53,248 nucleotides of DNA from Ochrobactrum sp. CM-21-5 (GCF_014253075.1 NZ_JACLZJ010000014.1:1-53248); one strand, 5' to 3'; shown: positions 17,912-27,451, numbered from the stretch's first letter. Translations and numbers: made by a program. Notes: generated by a model from the sequence alone, not told the origin.

Positions 17912-18373
17912 TCAGGAACGGTCGCCATTTCCCTCGGACTGCTCCTGCGAAGGAAGATCGTCCAGCGAATCGACGTCGCGTGACAGTTCCTTGAGGAACC
18001 TGTCGCCCGTCGCGAGCCGCCGACCAAGCATCTGCATGAAGCCCTCGAATCGCTCGACGCCTTTGGTGCGCGCCGTAGCTTGCGCGCTGTCCGGCAGCGG
18101 CGGCGTGGAGGCGAGCCAGAAATGGATGAACAGCGCGACGGTTTCGCCAAGCACGGCGAGGTCTTCGTCGAGCGCGCCGATCTGGCGCCCGAGCCTGTCC
18201 AGGCGGCGCGACATGGCCGCCTCCAGCCGATCCCCCGCATCCCCGGACAGGAAAGAGGCGACGGCCGCCTCCACGATGGCGGATTTCGACACCTGCCGGC
18301 GCAGGGCCAGCATCTCGACCTGTTTCAGCAATTCCGGGTCAAAATAGACATTCATGCGGGTGCGTGTGGTCAT
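17912..18373 (-). CDS. CopG/ribbon-helix-helix transcriptional regulator
   Basis: 153 residues from ATG at 18373. The N-terminal RHH motif is MNVYFDPELLKQVEMLALRR with QVSKSAIVEAAVASFL. A helical C-terminal half of unknown role follows. CopG proteins between traG and trbB are standard in this transfer-region family and probably control tra/trb expression or aid TraG. A start 30 bases upstream would overlap the end of traG and is also possible. Confidence 0.85.
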   Translation of the reverse strand: MTTRTRMNVYFDPELLKQVEMLALRRQVSKSAIVEAAVASFLSGDAGDRLEAAMSRRLDRLGRQIGALDEDLAVLGETVALFIHFWLASTPPLPDSAQATARTKGVERFEGFMQMLGRRLATGDRFLKELSRDVDSLDDLPSQEQSEGNGDRS

Positions 18374-18383
18374 GGGCCGTCCT

Positions 18384-20366
18384 TCAAAGTTCGATCCCGT
18401 CATCGGGGTTCATGGCGACTTGTCGCGCGACCGCGCGCATACGCTGGCGCATGGCGCGGGCCTTGGCCGCGTCCACGTCCGGTTCGTCGTCGAGGATGTC
18501 GAACTCCCGAGCCGGAGACTGCGACGGCGGGACGATTTCCTCATGCTCGGGCAATTCCGGTTCACGGCGGATGCCGGCATTGGCCGGATCGCCTTCGGTC
18601 CCCTCGGCTGCGGAGTGTGTATCGGCCGCCGCCTCGACCACGCGGCTCGACCAGCCGTCGGATGACGGCTTTGTGGCGGGATCGGAAGCAGGATCGGGCG
18701 GAGCCAGGAGGCGTTCCTTGAAGCGCGCGTCCTCGTAGTAGCGAGCCTTGGAGGCACGGATCGGAGGCGTGCCCGCGACCATGACGATTTCGTCCGTAGG
18801 TGGAAGCTGCATGATTTCCCCGGGCGTGAGCAGCGGCCGGGCGGTCTCCTGCCGCGACACCATGAGGTGCCCGAGCCACGGGGCCAGTCTGTGCCCGGCG
18901 TAGTTGGTGGAATCGCGCAGCTCGGTCGCGGTGCCGAGCGCGTCCGAAACGCGCTTGGCCGTGCGTTCGTCGTTCGTAGCAAAGCTGACGCGGACATGGC
19001 AGTTGTCGAGGATCGAATTGTTCTGGCCGTAAGCCCGCTCGATCTGGTTGAGGCTCTGCGCGATCAGGAAGGACTTGAGGCCATAACCCGCCATGAAGGC
19101 CAAGGCGGACTCGAAAAAATCCAGACGGCCGAGGGCCGGAAACTCGTCCAGCATGAGCAGCAGCCGATGGCGCGTGCCGGAGCTGGTCAATTCCTCGGTC
19201 AACCGTCTGCCGATCTGGTTCAAGATGAGCCGGATGAGCGGCTTGGTGCGGTTGATGTCGGACGGCGGCACGACGAGGTAGAGCGTGACCGGCTGGCGGC
19301 TGCGGACCAGATCGGCAATGCGCCAGTCGCATCGCGCCGTCACCCGCGCCACCACGGGATCGCGGTAGAGGCCGAGAAACGACATGGCGGTGCTCAATAC
19401 GCCCGACCGTTCGTTCTCGGATTTGTTCAGCAGTTCGCGGGCCGATGACGCGATGACGGGATGAACGCCCGCCTCGCGGAGATGCGGCGTATCCATCATC
19501 GCCCGCAAGGTTGCCTCGACCGGGCGGCGGGGATCGGACAGGAAGTGGGCGACGCCCGCCAGCGTCTTGTCCTTCTCCGCATAGAGAACATGGAGGATCG
19601 CGCCGACCAGCAGCGAATGGGAAGTCTTCTCCCAATGGTTTCGCTTGTCGAGACTGCCTTCTGGGTCCACCAGAATATCCGCGATATTCTGCGCGTCTCT
19701 GACCTCCCATTCCCCTTGCCGGACCTCCAGCAACGGGTTGTAGGCCGAGGATCCGGCGTTAGTCGGATCGAACAGCAGGACGCGGCCATGCTTCGCGCGA
19801 AAGCCAGCCGTCAGCGTCCAGTTCTCGCCTTTTATGTCGTGGACAATGCAGCTTCCCGGCCATGTCAACAGCGTCGGCACAACAAGGCCGACACCCTTGC
19901 CGCTGCGCGTCGGGGCGAAGCATAGGACATGCTCGGGACCGTCATGCCGGAGATAGTCGCGCTCGTATCGGCCGAGCACCACCCCATCCGGCCCGAGCAA
20001 TCCGGCCGCGCGGATTTCTCGATCTTCTGCCCATCGCGCGGAGCCGTATGTGGCGACGTTGCGTGCCTCCCGCGCCCGGATGATTGACATGAGGATGGCG
20101 GCGCCGATGGCAATGAAACCGCCGGACGCGGCAATGATCGCACCTTCGACGAAGATTGCGGACGCATAGGCGTCGAATGAAAACCACCACCAGAAGAAGG
20201 CCGGCGGGTAATAGACCGGCAGGTCCGCCAGCTCGAACCATGGTGCTCCAAGCTGGGGGTGAAAGCCGAGGCGGAACGCTACCCATTGCGTCGCCGCCCA
20301 CGTCATCACCAGAACGATGGTGAAGACAACAGCGATTTGACCCCAAAGAATTCGGCCTCCGCGCAT
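18384..20366 (-). CDS. traG: Type IV coupling protein TraG (VirD4-like)
   Basis: 660 residues with N-terminal membrane helices (about 8-30, 58-80 and a third near 85-95), Walker A FAPTRSGKGVGLVVPTLL (about 150), and Walker B LMLDEFPALG with the following FLIAQSLNQIERAYG. This hexameric ATPase docks the relaxase-DNA complex onto the channel. The C-terminal 100 residues are acidic and disordered, as often seen. It is the first gene of the minus-strand block traG-copG-trbB-I. Confidence 0.95.
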   Translation of the reverse strand: MRGGRILWGQIAVVFTIVLVMTWAATQWVAFRLGFHPQLGAPWFELADLPVYYPPAFFWWWFSFDAYASAIFVEGAIIAASGGFIAIGAAILMSIIRAREARNVATYGSARWAEDREIRAAGLLGPDGVVLGRYERDYLRHDGPEHVLCFAPTRSGKGVGLVVPTLLTWPGSCIVHDIKGENWTLTAGFRAKHGRVLLFDPTNAGSSAYNPLLEVRQGEWEVRDAQNIADILVDPEGSLDKRNHWEKTSHSLLVGAILHVLYAEKDKTLAGVAHFLSDPRRPVEATLRAMMDTPHLREAGVHPVIASSARELLNKSENERSGVLSTAMSFLGLYRDPVVARVTARCDWRIADLVRSRQPVTLYLVVPPSDINRTKPLIRLILNQIGRRLTEELTSSGTRHRLLLMLDEFPALGRLDFFESALAFMAGYGLKSFLIAQSLNQIERAYGQNNSILDNCHVRVSFATNDERTAKRVSDALGTATELRDSTNYAGHRLAPWLGHLMVSRQETARPLLTPGEIMQLPPTDEIVMVAGTPPIRASKARYYEDARFKERLLAPPDPASDPATKPSSDGWSSRVVEAAADTHSAAEGTEGDPANAGIRREPELPEHEEIVPPSQSPAREFDILDDEPDVDAAKARAMRQRMRAVARQVAMNPDDGIEL

Positions 20367-20461
20367 ACGGCTCCTGCCAGCGATAAGGGACGGAGCCGAT
20401 CAGTGAATATGCAAATCCACGACAGGCAACAGGAAAACAGATATGGGAGGACCGGCGGATA

Positions 20462-21418
20462 TTATCGGCGGAAAATAGGACGGGTTGCACCTGCGCTAAC
20501 GGCAACATGATTACCGTCGCGCAGCCGGTAGGCGAACCTTGGTTGGTGGTCCATTTTCGCGGCAAGACTGAGAAGATTCTTGAGTGCCACATTGCGGTTA
20601 GACGGCACCCAAACAGCGGTGAAGACAACCGGCTCAGGTTCATCGGCGAAGGGTAAGAACACGATGCCGGTCGTCGTCAGAAACGACGTTGCAGCACCGG
20701 CGATGGTGACACCGAAACCTTGCCCAACCAATGATAGCAGAGTGCTCCGTCCCACGTCGAAGCGCCGAATTGACGGCGCGGGCCAGCAACCCGCAAGGCG
20801 CAGCACAATATGGTCGTGGACCTGGGGGCCGGTCCCACCATAGCCAGCAAGGAATGTTTCGCCCGTCAGATCAGCCCAGTTCACGTCCCTCTGTTTAGCG
20901 AGATGATGCCCCTCAGGTAGCACAGCCATCAGCGGCTCGGTCCATATCGGGCGTGTATGACAGTCGGGAAGCCCGGGAACACCTGCCACGAACGCCATAT
21001 CCAGTTGACCAGCGCGAAGCTTCATAATCGCTTCACGAGCCGTGCTCTCGATGATCTCAAGATCAATGCACGGATAGTCTTTGCGATATTGCCAAATCAG
21101 TCTGGCGAGAAAACTTCGCGGTATCAAAGCGTGAATGGCCATGCGTAAGCGGCCACATTCTCCCAATGCTGCCATACCAGCAGTCTTCACAGCATGGTCT
21201 AGTTGGTCGACGCCTATAGAGACTCGCTCCACAAACAAGCGTCCAGCCTCTGTGAGCCGAACACCTCGCGTGTTGCGCTCGAACAGGAGCACGCCAAGAT
21301 CTTCCTCTAATGTCCTGATCCGCGCACTAACGCTAGATTGGGTTGTGCCGAGCGCTTGGGCGGCACGATGAAAGCTCAGATGTTCAGCAACTGCGAGCGT
21401 CTGGATCAACGACGCCAT
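20462..21418 (-). CDS. LysR-family transcriptional regulator
   Basis: About 318 residues. The N-terminal winged HTH is LAVAEHLSFHRAAQALGTTQ with SSVSARIRTLEEDLGVLLF, followed by a periplasmic-binding-protein-like effector domain ending near residue 300. I chose ATG at 21418 because LysR HTH domains start within the first 10 residues. It sits 95 bp from the traG start on the same strand. It may control the O-methyltransferase next to it, or be a standard companion of traG; the inducer is unknown. Confidence 0.85.
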   Translation of the reverse strand: MASLIQTLAVAEHLSFHRAAQALGTTQSSVSARIRTLEEDLGVLLFERNTRGVRLTEAGRLFVERVSIGVDQLDHAVKTAGMAALGECGRLRMAIHALIPRSFLARLIWQYRKDYPCIDLEIIESTAREAIMKLRAGQLDMAFVAGVPGLPDCHTRPIWTEPLMAVLPEGHHLAKQRDVNWADLTGETFLAGYGGTGPQVHDHIVLRLAGCWPAPSIRRFDVGRSTLLSLVGQGFGVTIAGAATSFLTTTGIVFLPFADEPEPVVFTAVWVPSNRNVALKNLLSLAAKMDHQPRFAYRLRDGNHVAVSAGATRPIFRR

Positions 21419-21517
21419 GGGGATGCGCGTGCCAAGCAAGGTCCCGCAAACCTGCCTGGGAGACACGCTGGCTGATTTTCCTCGGGACCTCGACCTCCGC
21501 CGCATGTGCCACCACGA

Positions 21518-22207
21518 CTACAGCTTTCTGACGAGCGTCAGTCCGTCCCTCCATGGCATAAGGACCATCTCCACAGAGGCCTGAGCATGGATCGTTTCGT
21601 TCAGGGCACGGACCGCATCGGTAGCAGGGGCTACATAGTCTGGGTCGGTAGCGAGGGGGCCGGTTACCACTCGACCGTGGATGAGCGTATCATCTACGAC
21701 TATCACTCCCCCCGAGCGCACGAGCCGCAGCGCTTTCTCATAGTAAGCGGGATATCCTGGCTTATCGGCATCGATCACAATAAGATCGAATGAGCCCTCA
21801 CCCCGAAGTCGGATGAGATCGTCCATGCTTTTTGCAGCGTCCCCGATGATAGCTTCGATGCGGTCGGCAACATTCGCCTGTTCCCAGAACCTACGTGCCA
21901 AACCGACGTACTCTTCCGATATATCCAGTGTGGTCAGCTCGCCTCCCTCTGGCAAGGAAAGCGCCATCGCAAGCGCACTGTAGCCCGTGAAAGTCCCTAT
22001 CTCCAGAACCCGTCGAGCTGAGAGCAGGCCGATCAACATCTGGAGGAACGCAGCCTGCTCAGGGGCGACTTGCATCATGGCCATTTGCCCACGAGTCTGA
22101 GCCTCGTTGCGGCAAGCTGCAAGCGCCGGATGATCGCGATATGCGATTCGGTCGATATATTTCTCGATGTCGTCGGTCATAGGGATGTTGATACGTATCA
22201 TCGGCAT
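21518..22207 (-). CDS. Class I SAM-dependent O-methyltransferase (CCoAOMT-like)
   Basis: 229 residues. Motif I is RVLEIGTFTGYSALAMA (about 66-82), motif II is LTTLDISEEYVGLA, and the metal-site region is DLIVIDADKPGYPAYYEKAL followed by GGVIVVDDTL, all typical of the cation-dependent catechol/caffeoyl-CoA O-methyltransferase group. It would methylate a small phenolic or other diol; the substrate is not evident. It is divergent from the TetR gene, and a 12-bp palindrome overlaps its 5' end, suggesting TetR control. ATG codons at 22207, 22201 and 22180 are all possible starts. Confidence 0.85.
   Translation of the reverse strand: MPMIRINIPMTDDIEKYIDRIAYRDHPALAACRNEAQTRGQMAMMQVAPEQAAFLQMLIGLLSARRVLEIGTFTGYSALAMALSLPEGGELTTLDISEEYVGLARRFWEQANVADRIEAIIGDAAKSMDDLIRLRGEGSFDLIVIDADKPGYPAYYEKALRLVRSGGVIVVDDTLIHGRVVTGPLATDPDYVAPATDAVRALNETIHAQASVEMVLMPWRDGLTLVRKL
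22189..22200. promoter_or_regulatory. Perfect 12-bp palindrome, candidate TetR operator
   Basis: TGATACGTATCA is a perfect palindrome at the 5' end of the O-methyltransferase gene, facing the divergent TetR gene 99 bp away. TetR-family repressors bind such dyads near divergent promoters. No promoter boxes were confirmed. Confidence 0.4.
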
Positions 22208-22298
22208 ATTCCAAGTTTCATGTTATCAGGTGGCCGAAGCGCCGGTACGGAGCGGCAGCGCTTGTTGACGCACGTGCCTACAGTCCGAGGTGTATTTA

Positions 22299-22937
22299 TT
22301 GAACAGCGATTCAGAAAATGCAAGAGGCGTACGAGGACGCCCACGCAAAGCCAGTGATGAAGAGCTGCTTAAGGCAGCCTACCGGGCGTTGGGCGAGGTC
22401 GGCCCCCAACAGTTGACGCTTGGACACGCCGCTCGTCAGGCCAAGGTGTCTCCAGCGACGCTGGTGAATCGCTTCGGCAGCCGGGAAACCTTGTTGTTCA
22501 AGGTATCGGAGATGGTCACTGTCGAGACAGAAGAACGAAGCAGCCGGAAGTTTTCCTCACAAGCTGCACTTGATGATCTATTTGAACTCGTAGGGCAGGT
22601 CAGCGATGTAGCGACATCGGCATCCACACTCGCCAATTATGTATCATTCCTGCAGATGGAACTGGCGTCCCCTGCTATGCGAGTGTGTGTTGAGCGAAGG
22701 CTGATTGCGCTGGGATCGGGACTTAAAGCTAGGCTCGAAGCAGCTATACAGAACGATGAAATGATCGACACCGATATCGACAATCTTGTTGAACTCATTT
22801 TGGCGGTCATTACCGGCACCCAAATTGGGTGGCTGCTGAAAGCAGATGAATCCCTGCCGGAGCAGGTCGCAGAGAACATCCGCAGGCTATTGCAACCGTA
22901 CCGAAGGCCGCCCGCATCGGATAAACTGAAAGTTTAG
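22299..22937 (+). CDS. TetR-family transcriptional regulator
   Basis: About 212 residues. The N-terminal HTH GRPRKASDEELLKAAYRALG is followed by LTLGHAARQAKVSPATLVNR and FGSRETLL, then an all-helical ligand domain. I favour TTG at 22299 because GAGG lies 8 bases upstream; GTG at 22290 adds three residues. It is divergent from the O-methyltransferase gene, whose expression it may repress. The effector is unknown. Confidence 0.8.
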   Translation: MNSDSENARGVRGRPRKASDEELLKAAYRALGEVGPQQLTLGHAARQAKVSPATLVNRFGSRETLLFKVSEMVTVETEERSSRKFSSQAALDDLFELVGQVSDVATSASTLANYVSFLQMELASPAMRVCVERRLIALGSGLKARLEAAIQNDEMIDTDIDNLVELILAVITGTQIGWLLKADESLPEQVAENIRRLLQPYRRPPASDKLKV

Positions 22938-23155
22938 GGTTGAAACCCTGGGGCTTGAACTGGTCGCCGGCGCGTTCGATGTCGCCACGGATAAGATGTT
23001 CGTGTTAGCCGCCTCCGCTTATCCTGTCCCCCATGATCGTCGGCAGGACAGCGGCTGGGATCAACCTTGCGCGAAAGCTTACGGACAGGTGTATTCGCCC
23101 GTATAAATCCAAAATGTCACGGGGCGATCAAACTAGAGATGGCAACAGTAGGAAA

Positions 23156-23728
23156 ATGAACAAAAGGGCCGCAAAGCATAGCGAATGCAAAGTTCGGAAT
23201 TTTTTGAAGGCTCTGCCCATCTCTGACGGAGCGGTAGCGGTCAGGGTAATGTCACATGCCGATGCAGAAGCATACGCTTCTGGAACCGATGATGCGCTGG
23301 TCAGGCGCTTCGCTCACTTGCCCTTGGAAAAATACACGCCACAGGTTGTGCATAATCTCATCCAAGGTGCGATGGCAGACGGATTGCGCGATGGGACCCT
23401 CGCGGTTCTGACGATCTCGGATGCAAGTTCGAATTCGTTTCTCGGAAGTCTGGTGTTCTTTGACGTTACATCTGACGATGCGGAGATCGGCTATTGGGTT
23501 GCTCCCGAGCATCGGGGGCGAAGAGTTTCGGGCCGAGCACTTATGCTCGCTATGGAAATTGGCCGCAAACTGGGGCTGAAAAAGCTTCGTGCTCGCACGG
23601 TTCAGAACAACCCTGCCTCCGGCAAGGTTCTCTTAGGCGTGGGATTTGAACAAGTAGGAAATCCTCTGCCGCAGGTTGCTCCGTCTGGCAAAACCGAAAT
23701 GAGCGTGAACTATCTGGTTGAGTTATGA
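23156..23728 (+). CDS. GNAT-family N-acetyltransferase
   Basis: About 190 residues. A RimJ/RimL-like GNAT fold is shown by FLGSLVFFDVTSDDAEIGYW then VAPEHRGRRVSGRALMLAM (acetyl-CoA loop), LKKLRARTVQNNPASGKVL and the final GFEQVG. ATG at 23156 is preceded by AGGAAA; in-frame ATG at 23114 would add 14 residues. It converges on the relaxase gene 9 bp away. Cargo between traG and rlxS; the substrate (protein N-terminus, aminoglycoside or small amine) cannot be told from sequence. Confidence 0.8.
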   Translation: MNKRAAKHSECKVRNFLKALPISDGAVAVRVMSHADAEAYASGTDDALVRRFAHLPLEKYTPQVVHNLIQGAMADGLRDGTLAVLTISDASSNSFLGSLVFFDVTSDDAEIGYWVAPEHRGRRVSGRALMLAMEIGRKLGLKKLRARTVQNNPASGKVLLGVGFEQVGNPLPQVAPSGKTEMSVNYLVEL

Positions 23729-23737
23729 GCGAGGCAT

Positions 23738-25792
23738 TTAGATACTTAGCTCGTTCTGTCGGCCTATTTTCCATGACGCTGACCCTCCCTGCACAATGCC
23801 CGTCACCTCGCGGCCGAGTTGGCGGTCAATAACGGGCCGCCAAGGGACAAGGCTGAATTCATGGCTCTTTTCAACGATGGCGAACTTGCCGCTCGTTAGC
23901 TGGACAGTCCCGGTGAACTTGCCGCTGACACTCTCGCCATCCTTGGCGGCGCGGAACGGCAGCGCCTTGCCCTCGGCTATCTCGGAGCCGGCGCGGGCAA
24001 TCTCCCGCTCGCGCAACGTGGCGAGAAGATTGCGCCGATAGAAGATTCGGCCGTCCCGGCTGCGCGTGGCGTCACGCTGTTCAATATGGTGTTCGCGGCG
24101 CTGGTCCATCGCCTCGCGGACCTGTTGGCCGAAACCGGCCGGGGCGAGATCCGATCCGTCGGCGGATAGCAACCGCCTGTCGAGCCAGGTGGCGCCATCC
24201 GCGCCGATCTGCTTTTCAAGGTCGAAGGCCGACAGGACGCGAACGCTGGCCTGCCGGTTGCGCCCGGCGTCGTAGGCGGCGGCGCGGCTCTCGAAATCAT
24301 CGGGGATGCGCCATTGATCGGCGTCGATCCGCTCGACGATCCCGGCGCGGCGCAATGCCTCCAGCCGGCGCACATGGGCATCGACATATTCCCCGTATTC
24401 ACCGCCTGGAACACGGCCCTCGCACTTCGCCTGCTCCAGATGGCGGCTCGGGCGATAGACGCCATCATCCTCGGCGATGGCGGTAATACTTCGGTCGGAT
24501 GGCCGCCGCCCGGTGTCGGCCGGGCCAATCTGGACGACGCTGCCGATCCGCGCATCCTCGACGCGGGCCGGGTCGATGCCGGCGATATGGTGCGTCCGGC
24601 CGTCGATCCCGTCCACCACAAGTGTCAGGTTCTCGCCCAATTCGTCGGACAGATACTTATCGACGACACGGCCGACGATGGGAGCTTCGGGCGGCCCGCC
24701 ATGGATTTGGAAGGTGAGCGGGTCGCGCTCCAGGCCATCCGCCTCTAGCGCCTTGTACATGTTGCGGATAATGTCGCCGCGCTCGCCCATGTCGCGCAAG
24801 GTCGGCTCCATGCGCTCGCTCAACTCCCAAACGCCCGGCGCGTGCTTGGTCGCCAGCCCCATCTTGTCCAGCTTGGCGAGACGGCGCAGGCGCAGCGCGC
24901 GATTGAACTGGCGGCGCGGTTCGGCCGGCTCTTGTCGAAGGTCGAGGAATCTGTCGTCGGCTTCCTCGGTCATCGCCCGGTCGATGCGGGTGAAACGGTC
25001 CTGGTCGATCTCGGCCGAGAGCTTGCGGCTCTGCTCGATCTCGGTCACTGGCCCCAGCTCGAGCGTGGTCAATTCGCTGGCGCGCTCGCGGATGCCGTTC
25101 GCGAGATAGTCACCGTTGATGACAAGGTTCTCGCCGAGATCGTCCTTGCCCCGGACGATGACATGCACATGGGGATGGCCGGTGTTGTAGTGGTTGACGG
25201 CCACCCAATCGAGTTTCGTGCCAAGGTCGGCCTCGATCTGGCTCATCAGATCGCGCGTGTGCGCTGTCAGGTCCATGAGGTCGGCGCCGTCCTCCGGCGA
25301 GACGATGAACCGGAACTGGTGCCGATCATCCGCGCCGCGCTCGACGAAGGCGTTACCATCAGCGCGGTCCTCGGTGGCGGAATAGAGCTGGCCGCGCTCG
25401 CCATCGCGCGACGTGCCGTCACGCTGGATGTAGCGAAGATGGGCGGCCGATCTGCCGTTCCTGCCGGCGTCCTTGACGTAGCGGGTCTTGACGACGACGC
25501 GGCGCATCCCCAGCGCGCTATGACGCCAGCCGCCCGACAAGGTGCGGGCGCGAACGAAGGCCGCGCCGCGACCGCGCCGAACGCCCGGCCCCTTGGCCGA
25601 ACGGGAAGCCTTGCCTCCCTTCGCGGCCGTGCGGGGTTCCAGGCGCGGCGAGTATTTGGGGTGAGCGATGCTGTGCTGCCGGGCGAGCTTCTTCGCCTGG
25701 GAGAGAAAACTTTTGGTCCTGCCCGCCTTCGGCGTGTCGGATCGGATGCGTCCGGGCTTCGGACGGAAGCGGTTTTCGTCGTCGGCGCTCAT
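23738..25792 (-). CDS. rlxS: Relaxase/mobilization nuclease RlxS (VirD2-like, DUF3363)
   Basis: 684 residues. A basic N-terminus is followed by the relaxase domain (about 95-240) with RYIQRDG and the metal-binding histidine motif HYNTGHPHVHVIVRG (about 207-221). A long C-terminal region carries the DUF3363 domain. It should nick oriT, attach to the 5' end of the strand and pilot it through TraG and the Trb channel. The 241 bp directly upstream are the likely oriT. It is the last gene of the long transfer operon starting with the RdfS-like gene. Confidence 0.9.
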   Translation of the reverse strand: MSADDENRFRPKPGRIRSDTPKAGRTKSFLSQAKKLARQHSIAHPKYSPRLEPRTAAKGGKASRSAKGPGVRRGRGAAFVRARTLSGGWRHSALGMRRVVVKTRYVKDAGRNGRSAAHLRYIQRDGTSRDGERGQLYSATEDRADGNAFVERGADDRHQFRFIVSPEDGADLMDLTAHTRDLMSQIEADLGTKLDWVAVNHYNTGHPHVHVIVRGKDDLGENLVINGDYLANGIRERASELTTLELGPVTEIEQSRKLSAEIDQDRFTRIDRAMTEEADDRFLDLRQEPAEPRRQFNRALRLRRLAKLDKMGLATKHAPGVWELSERMEPTLRDMGERGDIIRNMYKALEADGLERDPLTFQIHGGPPEAPIVGRVVDKYLSDELGENLTLVVDGIDGRTHHIAGIDPARVEDARIGSVVQIGPADTGRRPSDRSITAIAEDDGVYRPSRHLEQAKCEGRVPGGEYGEYVDAHVRRLEALRRAGIVERIDADQWRIPDDFESRAAAYDAGRNRQASVRVLSAFDLEKQIGADGATWLDRRLLSADGSDLAPAGFGQQVREAMDQRREHHIEQRDATRSRDGRIFYRRNLLATLREREIARAGSEIAEGKALPFRAAKDGESVSGKFTGTVQLTSGKFAIVEKSHEFSLVPWRPVIDRQLGREVTGIVQGGSASWKIGRQNELSI

Positions 25793-26033
25793 GGGCGCGG
25801 CTCCGGCCCAAACTGCCGAAAACAGGCCGATATGGGCCTATGGTGCCGGTCAAAACCCTGCAAAGCCAAGTCTTTGCGCAGACACGCGGCACGCGGGGTC
25901 TGAAAACAGGGTGCCGCTCGCGGCTCCCCTAACCAGTGTGCAGACAACAATAATTTTGAGAACTGGCCCGACATGGTGCCATGTTCCTTTATCTTGCCCT
26001 CGTAAAGTCCCGCCCTTTCCGCCCCTCCGGCCC
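25793..26033. promoter_or_regulatory. oriT: Candidate origin of transfer (oriT) upstream of rlxS
   Basis: This is the only real gap in an otherwise overlapping transfer operon, directly upstream of the relaxase, the expected place for oriT in this family. It contains an inverted repeat GCGGCAC (25886-25892) / GTGCCGC (25911-25917) and a second dyad ACATGGTGCCATGT (25971-25984). I cannot assign the nick site. A terminator or promoter role for either dyad remains possible. Confidence 0.5.
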
Positions 26034-26609
26034 TCATGATCCCGCTCCCTCCGCTGGCCGTTCCTGCACATCGCGAGGCGCGACACGCGCCGCCGGCTCG
26101 CCTGGCATCGCGAATTTGAGACGCCATGTGCGCCACGCATCGGTGACCGTACCCGTGCCGCGAAACAGGTCGTCGAGCGTGTCGTCGGGACGCGCGGCGA
26201 CCATCTCGAAAGCCCAATGGCAGACCGCTTCGGGCTTCGTGCCAGTGAGGCCGCGGCGCAGCGTGATGCTCTCCTGAATCCAGTCCCGCATCACCAGCCG
26301 CTTGCTGACAACGGGCTTTCGCGCGGCCTTCACGATGACCGGCTCCCACGCGAAAGCGACCGGGATATTGCGCTTGAACGCGGCAAATCCTTTCACCCAG
26401 GCCATCCACCGCGCGCCGGTTTTCTCCACCAGCGGGGCGAGTGTCGCAATCGAGCGCGGCGGCGCGGCGGCGTGCAAAATCCAGCCGTCATAGTCACTCT
26501 CCAGCCGCTCGATCAGGCGCGCAGGATCGACCTCGCCGGCATAGTCGGGATGGTCCCGGTAGAGGTGAGCGCAGCCGATATAGGGCGGGTCGGCATAGGC
26601 GATCTTCAT
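26034..26609 (-). CDS. DNA N6-adenine/N4-cytosine methyltransferase-like protein
   Basis: 191 residues. The catalytic motif IV ADPPY is at residues 6-10, and a motif I-like DDLFRGTGTVTDAW is near 143-156, giving the order IV...I. The family is small and found in transfer operons next to rlxS. It overlaps the lytic transglycosylase stop by 4 bp. No restriction partner is adjacent, so it is an orphan methylase, possibly protecting transferred DNA from host restriction. Activity is unproven, since motif I is degenerate (RGTG instead of FxGxG). Confidence 0.75.
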   Translation of the reverse strand: MKIAYADPPYIGCAHLYRDHPDYAGEVDPARLIERLESDYDGWILHAAAPPRSIATLAPLVEKTGARWMAWVKGFAAFKRNIPVAFAWEPVIVKAARKPVVSKRLVMRDWIQESITLRRGLTGTKPEAVCHWAFEMVAARPDDTLDDLFRGTGTVTDAWRTWRLKFAMPGEPAARVAPRDVQERPAEGAGS

Positions 26610-27448
26610 GGGCGATCCCGCTCCGAAACGGCAGCGAACAGGTCGCCGGATTGCACGTCGGATGACGGCGCGACCGTCGATTGGCTGCCATCCGGGCGCT
26701 GGACAAACAGGGGTGCGTCGCGCCAGTCGGGGGGCGGCGCCGGTTGCCGGGATGGTGCATCCGATGGAGTCGCGCCGCCGAGGACCGGCGCGAGCGCCGC
26801 GACATAGGCGCGGGTTTCGGCGGGCAGCGCGCGGCCCGTCGCGCGGTGTTCGTCATAGCGACCGGGGCCGGCGTTATAGGCCGCGAGCATCGCGCCGACA
26901 TTGCCGTAGCGATCCCACATTTCGCGCAGGTAGGCCGTGCCTGCCATGATGTTATCGCGCGGGTCATATGCATCGCGGCCGAGGCCGTAGCGAACGCGCA
27001 GCCCCGCCCATGTGTCGGGCATCACCTGCATCAATCCCATCGCCCCGGCCGAGGAAACCGCGCGCACGTCGCCCGCGCTCTCGGCGCGCAGCACGGCGAC
27101 AATCCAATGCTCCGGTATGCCGAACCGCTGCGACGCCTCGGCGATGTGGACGGCATAAGGATGGGCGGCTGCCGGGCGCTCGACCGGCACGGACTGCGCG
27201 ACCGCCTCGCCCGATCCGGCGCAGACGGAAAGCGCCCCGGCGAGCAACAGAACGGCAACACGCCATGCCGCCCTGTCTCCGCAACGGCTCCAGCCTGCCA
27301 GCGTCCTCGCTGCGGTCAAGGGCAAGGCGCAAGCGCCGGCCGGGGGCCGCCCCTGACCTTCGCTGCGGGCGCCGGCCGTCCTGCGCCCGAGTGGGACGAA
27401 GGGATGAGACGGATTTTCCGCGAACAAAGGGATGGCTGGAACGCGCAC
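26606..27448 (-). CDS. Lytic transglycosylase (VirB1-like) of the transfer operon
   Basis: The SLT domain starts near residue 100: IPEHWIVAVLRAESAGD with the catalytic Glu, AVSSAGAMGLMQVMPDTWAG, and AGTAYLREMWDRYGN then MLAAYNAGPGRYDEH. A hydrophobic stretch AVLLLAGALSVCAGSGEAVA looks like a signal peptide but lies about 65 residues in, so the true start may be downstream of GTG at 27448, which just follows the DUF736 stop. It locally opens peptidoglycan for the conjugation channel. The 3' end overlaps the methylase by 4 bp. Confidence 0.85.
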   Translation of the reverse strand: MRVPAIPLFAENPSHPFVPLGRRTAGARSEGQGRPPAGACALPLTAARTLAGWSRCGDRAAWRVAVLLLAGALSVCAGSGEAVAQSVPVERPAAAHPYAVHIAEASQRFGIPEHWIVAVLRAESAGDVRAVSSAGAMGLMQVMPDTWAGLRVRYGLGRDAYDPRDNIMAGTAYLREMWDRYGNVGAMLAAYNAGPGRYDEHRATGRALPAETRAYVAALAPVLGGATPSDAPSRQPAPPPDWRDAPLFVQRPDGSQSTVAPSSDVQSGDLFAAVSERDRP

Positions 27449-27451
27449 CGA

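Noticed and set aside
24842..25903. 353-codon plus-strand frame opposite rlxS
   Set aside because: The opposite strand encodes the relaxase histidine motif; the plus-strand product has no known fold.
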